Assembly (NCBI RefSeq): GCF_030272615.1
Contig: NC_081410.1
Coordinates: forward strand, 224,059,415-224,119,414
DNA length: 60,000 bases
Reading direction: 5' to 3'
DNA from: Cryptomeria japonica
Lineage: Eukaryota; Streptophyta; Pinopsida; Cupressales; Cupressaceae
The position numbers were made by a program, and so were the translations under genes. The notes under the pieces are model-generated. The model saw only the letters and a list, made by a program, of their open reading frames with translations, ran no database searches and was not told the DNA's origin. Positions 10,532 to 19,727 of the stretch are shown piece after piece. Every line of letters starts with the position of its first letter. Position 1 is the stretch's first letter.

Positions 10532-11934
10532 TGTTGGAAATGTGCCTTTAATTCACTTGACCTTTGTTCATACTGATGGGGTTAACTTTGGCCGATGAAA
10601 CAGTGTGAAGAAAATTTGCGAGCTCTATCGGCACAACCTTTGCCGATGAACTCGACATAACGGAGCTCAGAGTAGTAGGTTTGAAGTCATCTCGATGACC
10701 CGACGAAGTCGTCTTCGGTCATCGGGGTAGCATCGGTTATCGAAAGGACGAAAGGATAAAAGGCGTGCAGGTTAGATCCAGATCCAATGGTTGTCGCTTT
10801 ACCACGGTGGGAAGATGATCGAAAGTTATTCCCTACAGCTTGGTGACAAAGCACATGCAAAAAGGAATGAGTTAAAGACCGCGCAGGTTGAAGATGATCG
10901 GACGACTGTCGCTATACCACATGATGGAGATGCACGAACGTTATCCATCATGGCTTGGCGACCAAGTGGTGGGGCCCGACAAAAGAGCAACTTAGATGGG
11001 TTAACGAGTGAGCAAGTCCGGGATGATCGGAGGATTGTCGCTATACCGCTATGGCAAGATGCATGAAGTTTATCCTCCGCAACTTGGCGACCAAGGTGGG
11101 GCTCGACAAAGAAGAGCTTCATTCCGGGCGGTTAGTGAGGCCGTGCTAAGGTGGCGGGGCAAGGACCTCGGAGCCATCAGGGGGTGCCACGTGGCAGAGC
11201 ATAGAAAGAGAGATCGAGCAGATCAAGGAAGATCGGACGATCGAGATAGCTGTTTGGTTGTCTTGCCGATGACCCGATGGAATTGCCTTCGGTGATCGGG
11301 GTATTATCGGAGATTGGGAGAACTGGTTGTTTGCTACACTGATACCCGATGAATTCGCCTTCAGCGATCGAGTATGTCATCGGTTATCGGAGATGTAGTT
11401 TTGAAGTTACGCCGATACCCGATGGAGTCGACTTGTCTAGCCGGTGTATTTGAATACAAGCTGGTTCGATTCCTGGATGCATGTGGGATAATTGTTTTCT
11501 CACGAATGCAGACCGACACAGACAGTTAGATGTCTAACCGATTGGTGCAAACTGACAGTTGAATGGTCGACATGGATAATGTATATGAAGCCAAGAGGAA
11601 ACTCAAACATTGTTTGCTGTTCTGATGATAAGTCGTATACTGTGGTGTGTAGCCGAAGTGATCAGAGTGAACATCTGTGCTGTGATAACAAACTTTATTG
11701 TAAAGATTCTTTGCTGTGAATAAAGTGCTCTTGTTGTCGGTGGTGGGTTTTTTCCCGAAAGGGTTTCCCACGTAAATTCATGTTGTTTATCTCTGTGTGT
11801 GTTTGAATTCTGATATTGTTTCTGTTTTGTATATGCTAATCTTAGTATTCTGTAAAGTTTTAAAACATACTAGTCTTATTTCCCTTGGAAATTGACATTA
11901 GGGAATCGTTTTTCCGCACTGTGCTTTCCTTACA
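10532..11934 (+). repeat. 5' LTR of copia element (1403 bp)
   Basis: Begins TGTTGGAA and ends CTTACA, two bases before a TGGTATCAGAGC primer site. It carries the copia LTR block GGTGGGTTTTTTCCC..GGGTTTCCCACGT at 11739-11776 and an AATAAA at 11719-11724. Unlike the other copia LTRs here it lacks the C-tract hairpin near its 3' end, so it is a separate family. Confidence 0.8.
10792..11110 (+). repeat. Three tandem units in the LTR upstream half
   Basis: TGTCGCT(T/A)TACC begins units at 10792, 10907 and 11036. Each continues with GATG..CGAA..TTAT(C/T)C and GCTTGGCGACCAAG, then a GACAAA(G/A) stretch. Unit lengths are about 115 and 129 bp. They lie where a U3 enhancer would lie (inference). Confidence 0.7.
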
Positions 11935-11936
11935 AG

Positions 11937-11948
11937 TGGTATCAGAGC
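11937..11948 (+). promoter_or_regulatory. Primer-binding site (initiator Met tRNA)
   Basis: TGGTATCAGAGC, the standard plant Ty1/copia primer site, two bases after the LTR end. Confidence 0.9.
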
Positions 11949-12037
11949 ATTGGCCAATTGTGTTATCCTTGTTGGGTAGGGTTGGTTTTTTGTGTTAATT
12001 TGTTTCAGTGGGAGTCTGTTAGTGTTTACAGATTAAG

Positions 12038-12708
12038 ATGGCAATCACTTTTGGAAGAATGGATATTGAGAAGTTCAATGGCTCCAATTTTGAGTTATGG
12101 AAACTTAAAGTTGAGGACCTGCTGGTTGACCGAGATTTTTGGATTGCAGTGAGTGGATAGAAACCTTCAGGCATGAAGCAAGAAGATTGGGAATTAGCAG
12201 ACCGTAAAGCCAGAGGACTCATAAGACTAAGCCTTGCAGACTCAGTTCTGTTGAACATACATGAGGAGAAGACTGCAAGTGATTTGTGGAAGAAGTTAGG
12301 AGACATCTATCAGGGCAAATCCCTGGTGAATGAACTCTTACTCAGGAAGAAGTTATATTCTCTGAAAATGGATGTAGGAACACCCTTGGCAGATCATTTG
12401 AATGCGTTCAACATGGTTCTCGCTCAATCGACATCAGTTGGTGTTGCTATTCAAGAAGAAGAACGTTGCATGTTGCTGCTATGCTCATTGCCAGATTCTT
12501 GGGAACATTTGGTGATGGCCATTGGAAGCACTACTACCCAATTCAAGATGGATACGGTAGTTGCTTCTTTGTTGTCAGAAGAAATGAGGAAGAAATCTTC
12601 TGATACAACTAAAGAGGCATTCTCTGTTCGAGGCAGACCAAAGGACAAAGGCAAAAAGAAGGATAAGAAGTCCAAGTCACAAAAAGAAGGATAAGAAGTC
12701 CAAGTCCA
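12038..12708 (+). pseudogene. Copia gag, broken
   Basis: The start at 12038 gives MAITFGRMDIEKFNGSNFEL, the usual copia gag opening (F-x-G-x-N-[FY]-x-x-W). A TAG at 12158-12160 interrupts codon 41. The frame then resumes through an UBN2-type gag core (DLWKKLGDIYQG, LLLCSLPDSWEHLV) to a Lys-rich tail. The tail holds a 28-nt direct duplication (12653-12680 and 12681-12708), which shifts the frame by one and ends the ORF at 12692-12694. Gag would form the virus-like particle; this copy cannot. Confidence 0.8.
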
Positions 12709-13157
12709 AGTCTCAAGAGAGGTCTAAGTCTCCTGGAAAAAGGTCTAAGGTGAAATGTTGTAACTGTGGACAAAAGGGTCATATTCGAGAGGACTGCAAA
12801 GAGGAGAGGAAGAGAAAGAACTCTTCTGATAATGAATCTTCTCACAGTGATGCAGATGCCTTTGTAGCAGCTCTGACAGTGCCTGCTTCTGACAATGTGT
12901 GGTTGATTGACTCATGGGCATCTTTCCATACGACATCTCACAAGGAGTGGTTCTCAAAGTATGAATCATATGCTGGTGGGAAGGTGTACTTAACAAGTGA
13001 CTCAACACTGGAGATTGTTGGGAGAGGAAGAATTAAAATCCAATTTCCTGATGGGAGAATAAAGGGAATCAATAGAGTTTTGCACATACCAGGTTTGGCA
13101 AGAAACCTACTTTCTGTAAGCAAGTTGAATGATGATGGAGTCCAGGTAACATTTGTA
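12709..13157 (+). pseudogene. Copia gag zinc knuckle and start of protease
   Basis: Continues gag in the shifted frame. A CX2CX4HX4C zinc knuckle (CCNCGQKGHIREDC) lies at about 12756-12797. The protease site follows at about 12904 as VWLIDSWASFHTT: the usual DSG triad reads DSW, so the catalytic loop is damaged. Reading continues through LHIPGLARNLLSVSKLNDDG, then leaves pol at about 13157 where LTR-like DNA begins. Confidence 0.75.
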
Positions 13158-13468
13158 AAGCTCTCAACCGGGCTTAGACACTTCTAACAGGGTGTGCCCC
13201 TAATCGGGTGTTGTAGACCTTAACCGGTCAGGTCTCTATACTGCAGATAGTGAATCTTGTGGGTACTAACTCCCACCGTGGTTTTTCCCATCTGGGTTTT
13301 CGACGTATAACCCGTGTCATGTGGCTTATGCTTTATGTGGTGATTGCATACTTGGTATTATTTCTTACATGCATATTGAGTTTTGAGTTGGTGAAATTTG
13401 GAATTAGATTTGTATTGTTTTTACTTGCACTGATTCACCCCCCCTCTCAGTGCCTTATAAGTTCATCA
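13157..13468 (+). repeat. 3'-end LTR fragment of another copia family
   Basis: Contains short TAACCGG/TAACAGGGTG units, CCCACCGTGGTTTTTCCC, and the C-tract hairpin at 13427-13453 with stem GCACTGA/TCAGTGC. It closely resembles the family B LTR ends at 31300-31861 and 37100-37751. The end is set at GTTCATCA; no primer site follows, so this is a fragment. Confidence 0.7.
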
Positions 13469-14065
13469 CTAACCACATAAAGGTCTCGACAAGGTTGTTT
13501 ATATTAATTAACATGAGCGGAAGCAACAAGCCAACAAGAGAAAAATGAATGGCATAGGAGGAATTCACTTCTGACATACTGGGAACCTTCTAAGTAGAGA
13601 TGATAGATTATTTTGCCACCTAATAATTTTGCTTTAGAATTTTACTAATAGCTAATTACACATACACTTTGAGAAGGACTAAGGGAGACAAGGATTCCCA
13701 TATATTTGATATAATTTCATCCTATATCCAAAAGCCACTTAGGAAAATTAACACGAGGAAAGAATGTTGGAATTGAGAACAACAAAATTTGACCTAGAAG
13801 CAACATAATAATGTTCAACCTCTAATCAAAATTAGTACTCCCATCCACATCACCAAAACATAAATCATTATAAGCAAATTGAAGTTCAATGACATAGTTT
13901 TTGATTGAGGAAAAAATAGGTTTTGAAGGGCCCCCGAAACCTTTTACAAGTAGAACTTAAACAACAAAGTTACGAGAAACAGAAAAGAACAGAATCACAA
14001 AAAACCCAGCGGAAAACCGAAGAAAACCCAAAAAAGCCCCATAAAGCCAGCAGGCCTTCCAGCAT

Positions 14066-14833
14066 TCAGATTTTTTCTTGGGCTTTAGCCAGGGTGTTGC
14101 TGATTTCATACAACTCTTTGATGTTGTCTTTGAAGATAGGGGGATCCTTTGCTGAAGTAGCCACATCTTTCTTGATACTGGCCTTGGTTCTCTTCGCTGT
14201 ACCGCCCATCGGAGTAGCATCACTGCTTCCAGTCTGGATGGTCTCTTCCTCTAGGTCAAGATCCACGACCGGTTTTGGAGTGCAGGTATGATCAACGACC
14301 TTGGCGATGTCCTCCAGGTTTTTAGTGACAACAGAGAGGATACTTGGGATAACTTCCATCAGATTTTTCATCGCTTCTTTTCCCTCTTCCAACGATTTTA
14401 CCGTATTCTCCATTTCCTGCTTCCAATTAATCTGCTCTCTGTTTTCATCTTCCCTCTTTTCATCCGTTTTTATCCCTTTCTTATCCAGGTTTTTCAGGGT
14501 CTCGTAGGTCCATCTATCAAAATCCATTCTAGCCTCAGAGAGCTTCTTGAGGTTATCTAGGATAAGCCCTTTACCAACACTTTCCTTGACCTCGCTATCC
14601 CTATCCTCAGTCAAGTCCTTCTTAGAGTCTTTGTTCATTTCCTTCTCAGAATTCACATCGGTTTCCTCGTTATCCTTGGGATCTACTTCTTCCATCAGAT
14701 GGCTGTTGTCCTTACCAGGGCAATCGCTGAGGGTAGGGCTTTCTTGACCAGGCTCATTATCGCCACTTTCTTCCTCGTTACCGAGCTCCTCGTCTTTCCA
14801 GCTGTCTTCACCGTTGGAGTCGTCTGTCTCCAT
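14066..14833 (-). CDS. Unidentified acidic coiled-coil-type ORF, 255 codons
   Basis: Intact minus-strand ORF with an in-frame stop just upstream of its ATG. The N-terminal 80 residues are very acidic (Glu/Asp/Ser-rich); the middle (about 85-185) is Lys/Glu-rich with heptad-like Leu/Ile spacing (LDNLKKLSEARMDFDRW, KQEMENTVKSLEEGKEAMKN); the C-terminus is mixed. No catalytic or zinc motif is visible. The ORF sits in a 0.94-kb segment inserted into LINE DNA, its ATG about ten bases from the junction. It could be a LINE ORF1-type RNA-binding protein or a retrocopy of a host transcript. I do not recognise it; expression is unproven. Confidence 0.35.
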   Translation of the reverse strand: METDDSNGEDSWKDEELGNEEESGDNEPGQESPTLSDCPGKDNSHLMEEVDPKDNEETDVNSEKEMNKDSKKDLTEDRDSEVKESVGKGLILDNLKKLSEARMDFDRWTYETLKNLDKKGIKTDEKREDENREQINWKQEMENTVKSLEEGKEAMKNLMEVIPSILSVVTKNLEDIAKVVDHTCTPKPVVDLDLEEETIQTGSSDATPMGGTAKRTKASIKKDVATSAKDPPIFKDNIKELYEISNTLAKAQEKI

Positions 14834-14844
14834 TCCGCTACTTT

Positions 14845-15704
14845 AGCCTTTAGCAAGGGGATTGTAAGGGAAAACTTGAATGGATTTTGTAAAAATGACA
14901 CAAATAAGGGGCAAGAGGGTACCCTTGTCTAATAGGTTTGCTCATGGAGAATAAATTAGAAAGCTCACCATAAAAAAAACATATTTGAGGAGAGGTATCC
15001 TTGAAAAGAATGCTCACCATTATAAAAAAAATTCACCAAAATAAGATGTCCATTCATTCTTAAAATAATATTTCTTAAAATTTAAAATAACTATAAAACA
15101 TTCTTCTTAGAAAACTTGTTCCAAATAATTCCTCAACTTGTGATTAAATTATGTAAAATACATTTGCCCTTCATAAAACTAGATTGAGAAGGAGAAATCG
15201 CACTAGGTAAAATCTTTTTAACTCTTTAAGGCCAAAGAGCTAGCAAAATGTTTATCAAAAAGTTCAATGACATAGTTACCAATGGGTAAAGTCAGCCTTT
15301 AGCAAGGGGATTGTAAGGGAAAACTTGAATGGATTTTGTAGCAATGACACAAATAAGGGGCAAGAGGGTACCCTTGTCTAATAGGTTTGTTCATGGAGAA
15401 TAAATTAGAAAGCTCACCATAAAAAAACCATATTTGAGGAGAGGTATCCTTGAAAAGAATGCTCACCATTATTAAAAAAATTCACCAAAATAAGATGTCC
15501 ATTCATTCTTAAAATAATATTTCTTAAAATTTAAAATAACTATAAAACATTCTTCTTAGAAAACTTGTTCCAAATAATTCCTCAACTTGTGATTAAATTA
15601 TGTAAAATACATTTGCCCTTCATAAAACTAGATTGAGAAGGAGAAATCGCACTAGGTAAAATCTTTTTAACTCTTTAAGGCCAAAGAGCTAGCAAAATGT
15701 TTAT
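14845..15704 (-). repeat. Tandem duplication inside the LINE, 411-bp copies
   Basis: 14845-15255 and 15294-15704 are almost identical over 411 bp and are separated by 38 bp. The spacer phrase AGTTCAATGACATAGTT (15261-15277) recurs at 13883-13899, just left of the inserted segment. This shows the LINE was duplicated first and the foreign segment entered one copy afterwards. Confidence 0.9.
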
Positions 15705-15960
15705 ATAATAAATTGAGAAAAGTGATTGGCTTTTTATTCTTAAGATGAGAGGGGTCACCACCTATAGGCAATAAGTAGACTTTTTTTAATTTGACTACTA
15801 AGAGAAACATTACCAATATCTACTTTATAGTCCTTAGGCATTGGTCCAATTGCCATAGGCTTTATAATAATCAATAAAGAAGCCATCACATACAAGAGCC
15901 TTACGATTCTTCCTATGGTAAATTGCATTATTAATGTCATTCAATTTGAGAAACTTGTCA

Positions 15961-16443
15961 AGACTAGTAGTATCATGTTGACTAAGTTTGCAAGGAACAA
16001 ATATAGAAATAATGTTTTTGGCATTTTCTACAACATAGATATAATAATTGCCTAGTATAGTTGAAACTCACCAAGTCTTAAGGTGGTTAATGCTAACCAA
16101 GGGTGGGCGGCCTAGGAATTGGGTAATTGGTGAGTTTGGTCAGAACCATTGAGTTTTCCAAACTTACAAAACTCAACAACTTTCCCTTGAAAGATAGCCA
16201 TTCAACAATGACAAATTTAGAAAAAATGCCTTGATTTTGAATGATGTATTCCTTTGTTATTGTTGCAATTCAAACCCTAGCTTGAAACTTTAATTTTTCG
16301 ACTTTGGGGGTAGTATTTATTGCCACCAATCAGGGAAATATGTCCTTGATACTCCTCCTTATTCTATGGACATTGTTGGCCTTGATGTTATTTTAAGGTT
16401 GCTTAAATAGAGTTTTTCTTATTATATCATTGGGTGTTTCGAT
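15961..16443. other. No gene seen
   Basis: Unassigned DNA between LINE remnant and the gypsy-type element. Joined across that element, it continues at 24537. Confidence 0.4.
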
Positions 16444-16448
16444 GGGTG

Positions 16449-17597
16449 TGTAAAATGGAAAATTGGGAGCTTAGCAAATTCACCACAGGGAAATGAGAAT
16501 TCACTAAGCTCAATTTTCACTTGGGGGAGACTTTACATTCAAAAGAGGGGGATGAATCTACTAGATCCAATCCTAAATGATACAAGGACTAAATACTAAG
16601 TAGATTGTGTTTGGAATGTGATTGACCCTCTTTTGTAAGTTGACTAGTTAAATTAAAACTAAGTGCTAGAAATGAAGGCAAATATGAGAAAACAACAAGC
16701 TACAGATTCGAGATTATGTCGTACACCTAGATCTGAGAAGTTTGAGATGATTCGGTGCTGCTCTGCGAAATTTGCGAAAAGTTGCAAGGATCGTGTCCGG
16801 ATCAAGTCACCCTCCTATCGATCCTTTGAACTTTCCGTGCATCGAAAAGGGTTTTTCCGTCTCTGCAAATAAAACTTATTTTCAGAAGTACAATTGCGCA
16901 CCTGCTTCCTGCATACAAAAGGAAAGAGAAATGTGTTGGAAATAGGGGTTTGCCTTTAGGTCAAACCCCGGTTTTGGAATTAACCAAGTGGTTGAAATCA
17001 TGTAATTGAAATGACTGAAAGTAGAAATCCTTCTCTTTGAGGGGATGTTGAATTGATTGAAAATGAAATGCTTATACCTCCTTGTGAAGTTTTGCTTGCC
17101 TCCACATAGAATTATGATTTCATGAATTAGAATGATGATCCCCTCTTCAATGCTTGAAATCTTGACTCTATTAGTGCTCCAAAGCTTGAAGGAAGACTAA
17201 AAATGCTCAATTGCTCTTGAATGCTTAGATGCTTGATAATGATTGTAGATGATCAAATGAGAGGAGAAATCCCTCTTATATACTTGCCCATAGGATTAAT
17301 TTATTAGATTTCCGACATAAACCAACATAGAGGGGATTTTCCCGCTTCAAATTTGAGTTGGGTTAGGGGAAGGGGTCCAAGATAGGTCCGCATTAGGGGG
17401 ACTAGGGTGCCACACCCTGGTTCTGCCCTAATTTGTGGCAGGATCAAGGTGGCAGCTGAGTGCATTACTGAGTTGAATGATGTTATTGATATGTATAAGC
17501 ATAATCAGGTCTTTGATTAGGTTGAAGGGCACAAACACTAAGACAAAGACCCAAATGCAATCAAAAAGTGCAAGGGGTGCAATTTTAGGACATTACA
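16449..17597 (-). repeat. 3' LTR of gypsy-type element
   Basis: On the minus strand begins TGTAATGTCC and ends TTCCATTTTACA. It is similar along its full length to 23378-24531. Confidence 0.9.
17275..17283 (-). promoter_or_regulatory. TATA box candidate in LTR
   Basis: Minus strand GTATATAAG in GGGCAAGTATATAAGAGGG, conserved at the matching place in the other LTR (24209-24217). Confidence 0.45.
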
Positions 17598-17618
17598 TTT
17601 AACCCCCACTTCAACGGG
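17598..17618 (-). promoter_or_regulatory. Polypurine tract
   Basis: Minus strand GAAGTGGGGGTTAAA directly before the 3' LTR. It is the expected plus-strand priming site. Confidence 0.7.
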
Positions 17619-17930
17619 AGTATGAGCTTACACAAATACTCGCGGTATAGTACAAGGAGTTAAGATTGAAAGACTTTCACCACGTCAAAGAGGCAAGATA
17701 CACCAAGCCCCCAGTGGACTTTAGGATCTTACGACTTCAACAATAATGTAAAAGGGAAGATTGTGAAAGAGAGAGAGAGAGAGAACCATGCCTACAACTG
17801 GAAAGGTTCTCTTAGTATGAGTCATGAAAAGAAAAAAACACCAAAAATTACAAAGCAAAGACAAAGTTCGCTAAGTAACTTTAAGTATCAAGAGAGAAAA
17901 TCATGAGCGTAGTGTATGCTGATCATTATT

Positions 17931-18290
17931 TCAGGAAGGTGGACAACACACAAGAGGAGCCACATCGAGTACAGTAGATGGAGCTATCACAAGTTCCAAA
18001 AAAGGACCATGCTCCAATGATGAGTCACTTTGTTCATTGCTAGGAGGTAGGATTAATGCTTTTGAAAATTTTGCAGATAAATCATTGTCAACATCAACAT
18101 ATTCATATTCATCATCAGAAATATTAGGATCAATATTTTCATCATTAACAACATTTTCACCCATTTCTTCATCAAGATTAATAAGAATAGGAGCTCTAAC
18201 AGGAATAGAACTTGAACTATCATTTGTCTTAAGCATTTTTTGGCTTGGAGAATTAGGTTGAACATCTTGTTGAGGAGAAAATGGAATCAT
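17931..18290 (-). pseudogene. Acidic segment downstream of gag-protease, 119 codons
   Basis: Last open frame before the polypurine tract. It holds an acidic stretch (INLDEEMGENVVNDENIDPN, then DDEYEYVDVDNDL) and no catalytic motif. In complete elements the reverse transcriptase would follow protease here; this frame does not resemble it. The DNA from 17619 to 17930 is non-coding with a short GA run near 17770. Confidence 0.4.
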
Positions 18291-18362
18291 ATCAACAATT
18301 GGTGTTTTAGGAGAAGAAATGGTTTGGGAAACAACTTCACGAGCTCTAGCACGACATCTCCG

Positions 18363-18790
18363 TCAGCGTTCTCTCGTACAATAGTTTTGTCTAGTTTTGG
18401 CTAAAGGTTGAGGAGGTCTAGGTTCATTAGGTATAGGCTTCGTCTCTTCTTTTAGGGAAGGATGAATGGGCTGAGGTCTTTTAGGTTGGACAATAGGAGA
18501 GGTCATTCGCTTCTCTCTATAAGATGGAGGAGGAACCACACCATATAAAGGAGGAATAGGAGGTGTAGGAAGGAGACCAGGTCCATCATGAGGAGGAGGG
18601 ATAGGTCTACCCTTAGGAGGAATGGATTGATGTTTAGGAGGAAGCGTTTTTCTACCTTTGGGAGGAGGAGTAAACTCATCCATAGGAGAAGGAATAGATT
18701 CTTTTTTAGGAAGACGAATATCTCTTTTCTTAGGAGAATGGATACTTTTCTCTTTAGGAGAAGGAATAGGTGCCTCTTTGGGAAGAAGAT
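18363..18790 (-). pseudogene. Proline-rich linker after protease
   Basis: Reads PPPKGRKTLPPKHQSIPPKG and further PPP/PIPP repeats with basic residues, ending at a TAG (18381-18383 region is Arg-rich). It directly follows the protease frame, separated by a stop. The repeats look like a flexible linker; no enzymatic motif. Confidence 0.45.
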
Positions 18791-18794
18791 TATT

Positions 18795-19727
18795 TTATTC
18801 CGTAGGAGGAAGAATAATCTTATCCTCAAGAAGGGGTATATGATCATCAAGAGGAATGCAAAGTGTTGGATTTCTAGGTTTACTCAATGACAAAATCATT
18901 TCATTTTTCCAGTCTTGATATGATCTAAAGAGAGCATCACTTCTAGGTTGAAGAGGCTGGAATCGTTCGGACCAAAAATAATCAAGACAAACATCTCCAC
19001 GCCTCATTGTAGGTTGATATATGCTATGATTAATAGTTATGATTTCACCATTATGAGGAAATTTCAAACACTTATGAACAGTAGAAGCGATCGCTTTCAT
19101 GGAAGAGAGCCAAGGATGTCCCAACTTCACACAAAATTGATCAGATGTAGGAATGATAGCAAATTGAACATCTAAACATTTAGTGCCAACATTAATAAGA
19201 AATGCTATAGAACCAATAGTAGGACAAGAGAAGCCATCAAAAACTTTAACTACCACATCAATATCATCATATATCACTTGATGCAATTGCAAAGTATAAA
19301 GAAATTCTTCAGTTATCACATTAACCATGCAAGTAGGATCAATAAGCACTCTTCTAGAAGGTATACCTTCGATTTTTGCACTTACGTATAATGGGCCATT
19401 AGGTGCTTTAATAGTCTCACTAGGATCAAATGTGATGCACAAGTCCTTAGGAGGTTCTTGTTTGTCTACAAGGTTCACCACATTGTTAGATTCAAGGCCA
19501 ACACCATCGGGAGAGAAAGCAAGATGATCAGTGTCAATCACATTAGTGGAATGAGATGGTAAAGGATTAGTGAAAATCTGAAGATTTTGATTAGGAGGAG
19601 CTACAAATTTGTTTCCTTTATCTTTCACACCTACCATAGATATGGTATAGTTATCAATCAATTCTTGAATCCTACTTCTCAATGAAAAATATTTTTCAGT
19701 ATCCCAAGCTGGCGATGGTATTGACAA
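18795..19727 (-). pseudogene. Retropepsin-type protease domain, 310 codons
   Basis: Residues 10-30 (TEKYFSLRSRIQELIDN) continue the C-terminal gag region. Residues 113-215 match the gypsy protease fold: GPLYVSAKIEGIPSRRVLID, then VNVITEEFL, and later LGHPWLSSM. The catalytic D-[ST]-G reads D130-P131-T132, so proteolysis is probably lost. An upstream stop separates it from gag. The ORF ends at LPPTE before the Pro-rich segment. Confidence 0.7.

Larger units (their letters stand above)
10532..13468 (+). mobile_element. Truncated Ty1/copia element fused to another LTR end
   Basis: Order: 5' LTR (10532-11934), Met-tRNA primer site, broken gag with zinc knuckle, the start of protease, then at about 13157 an abrupt switch to the 3' end of a different LTR family. 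Integrase, reverse transcriptase and RNase H are missing. No matching 5-bp duplications flank the composite, so it is a recombination or deletion product rather than an intact insertion. Confidence 0.75.
13510..15960 (-). pseudogene. LINE reverse transcriptase remnant, rearranged
   Basis: Minus-strand frames with many stops and shifts follow the order of a plant L1-type reverse transcriptase. From about 15935: RKALVCDGFFIDYYKAYGNW (the PDG..FYK..W region); at 15780-15720 LLPIGGDPSHLKNKKPIT; then LPSAISPSQSSFMKGKCIL; then VILNFKKYYFKNEWTSYFG (the LDFEKAYDRVEW region). After an interruption, about 13870 reads FAYNDLCFGD, the counterpart of the catalytic FADD box, with the aspartates lost. A foreign 0.94-kb segment (13900-14844) and a tandem duplication split it. 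Inactive. Confidence 0.7.

Noticed and set aside
10826-11295. Overlapping ORFs on both strands at 10.8-11.3 kb
   Set aside because: Produced by the tandem repeat units of the LTR; identical phrases recur with each unit and no start context or domain supports a gene.
14288-14932. Plus-strand Ser/Leu-rich ORFs at 14.3-14.9 kb
   Set aside because: Antisense shadows of the 255-codon acidic ORF; Ser/Leu/Phe-rich composition is the reverse of Glu/Lys codons.
18053-18890. Several open frames on both strands between 18.0 and 18.9 kb (Leu-rich or Arg-rich)
   Set aside because: They are shadows of the Pro-rich and acidic segments of the gypsy-type element, whose codon repeats keep other frames open.
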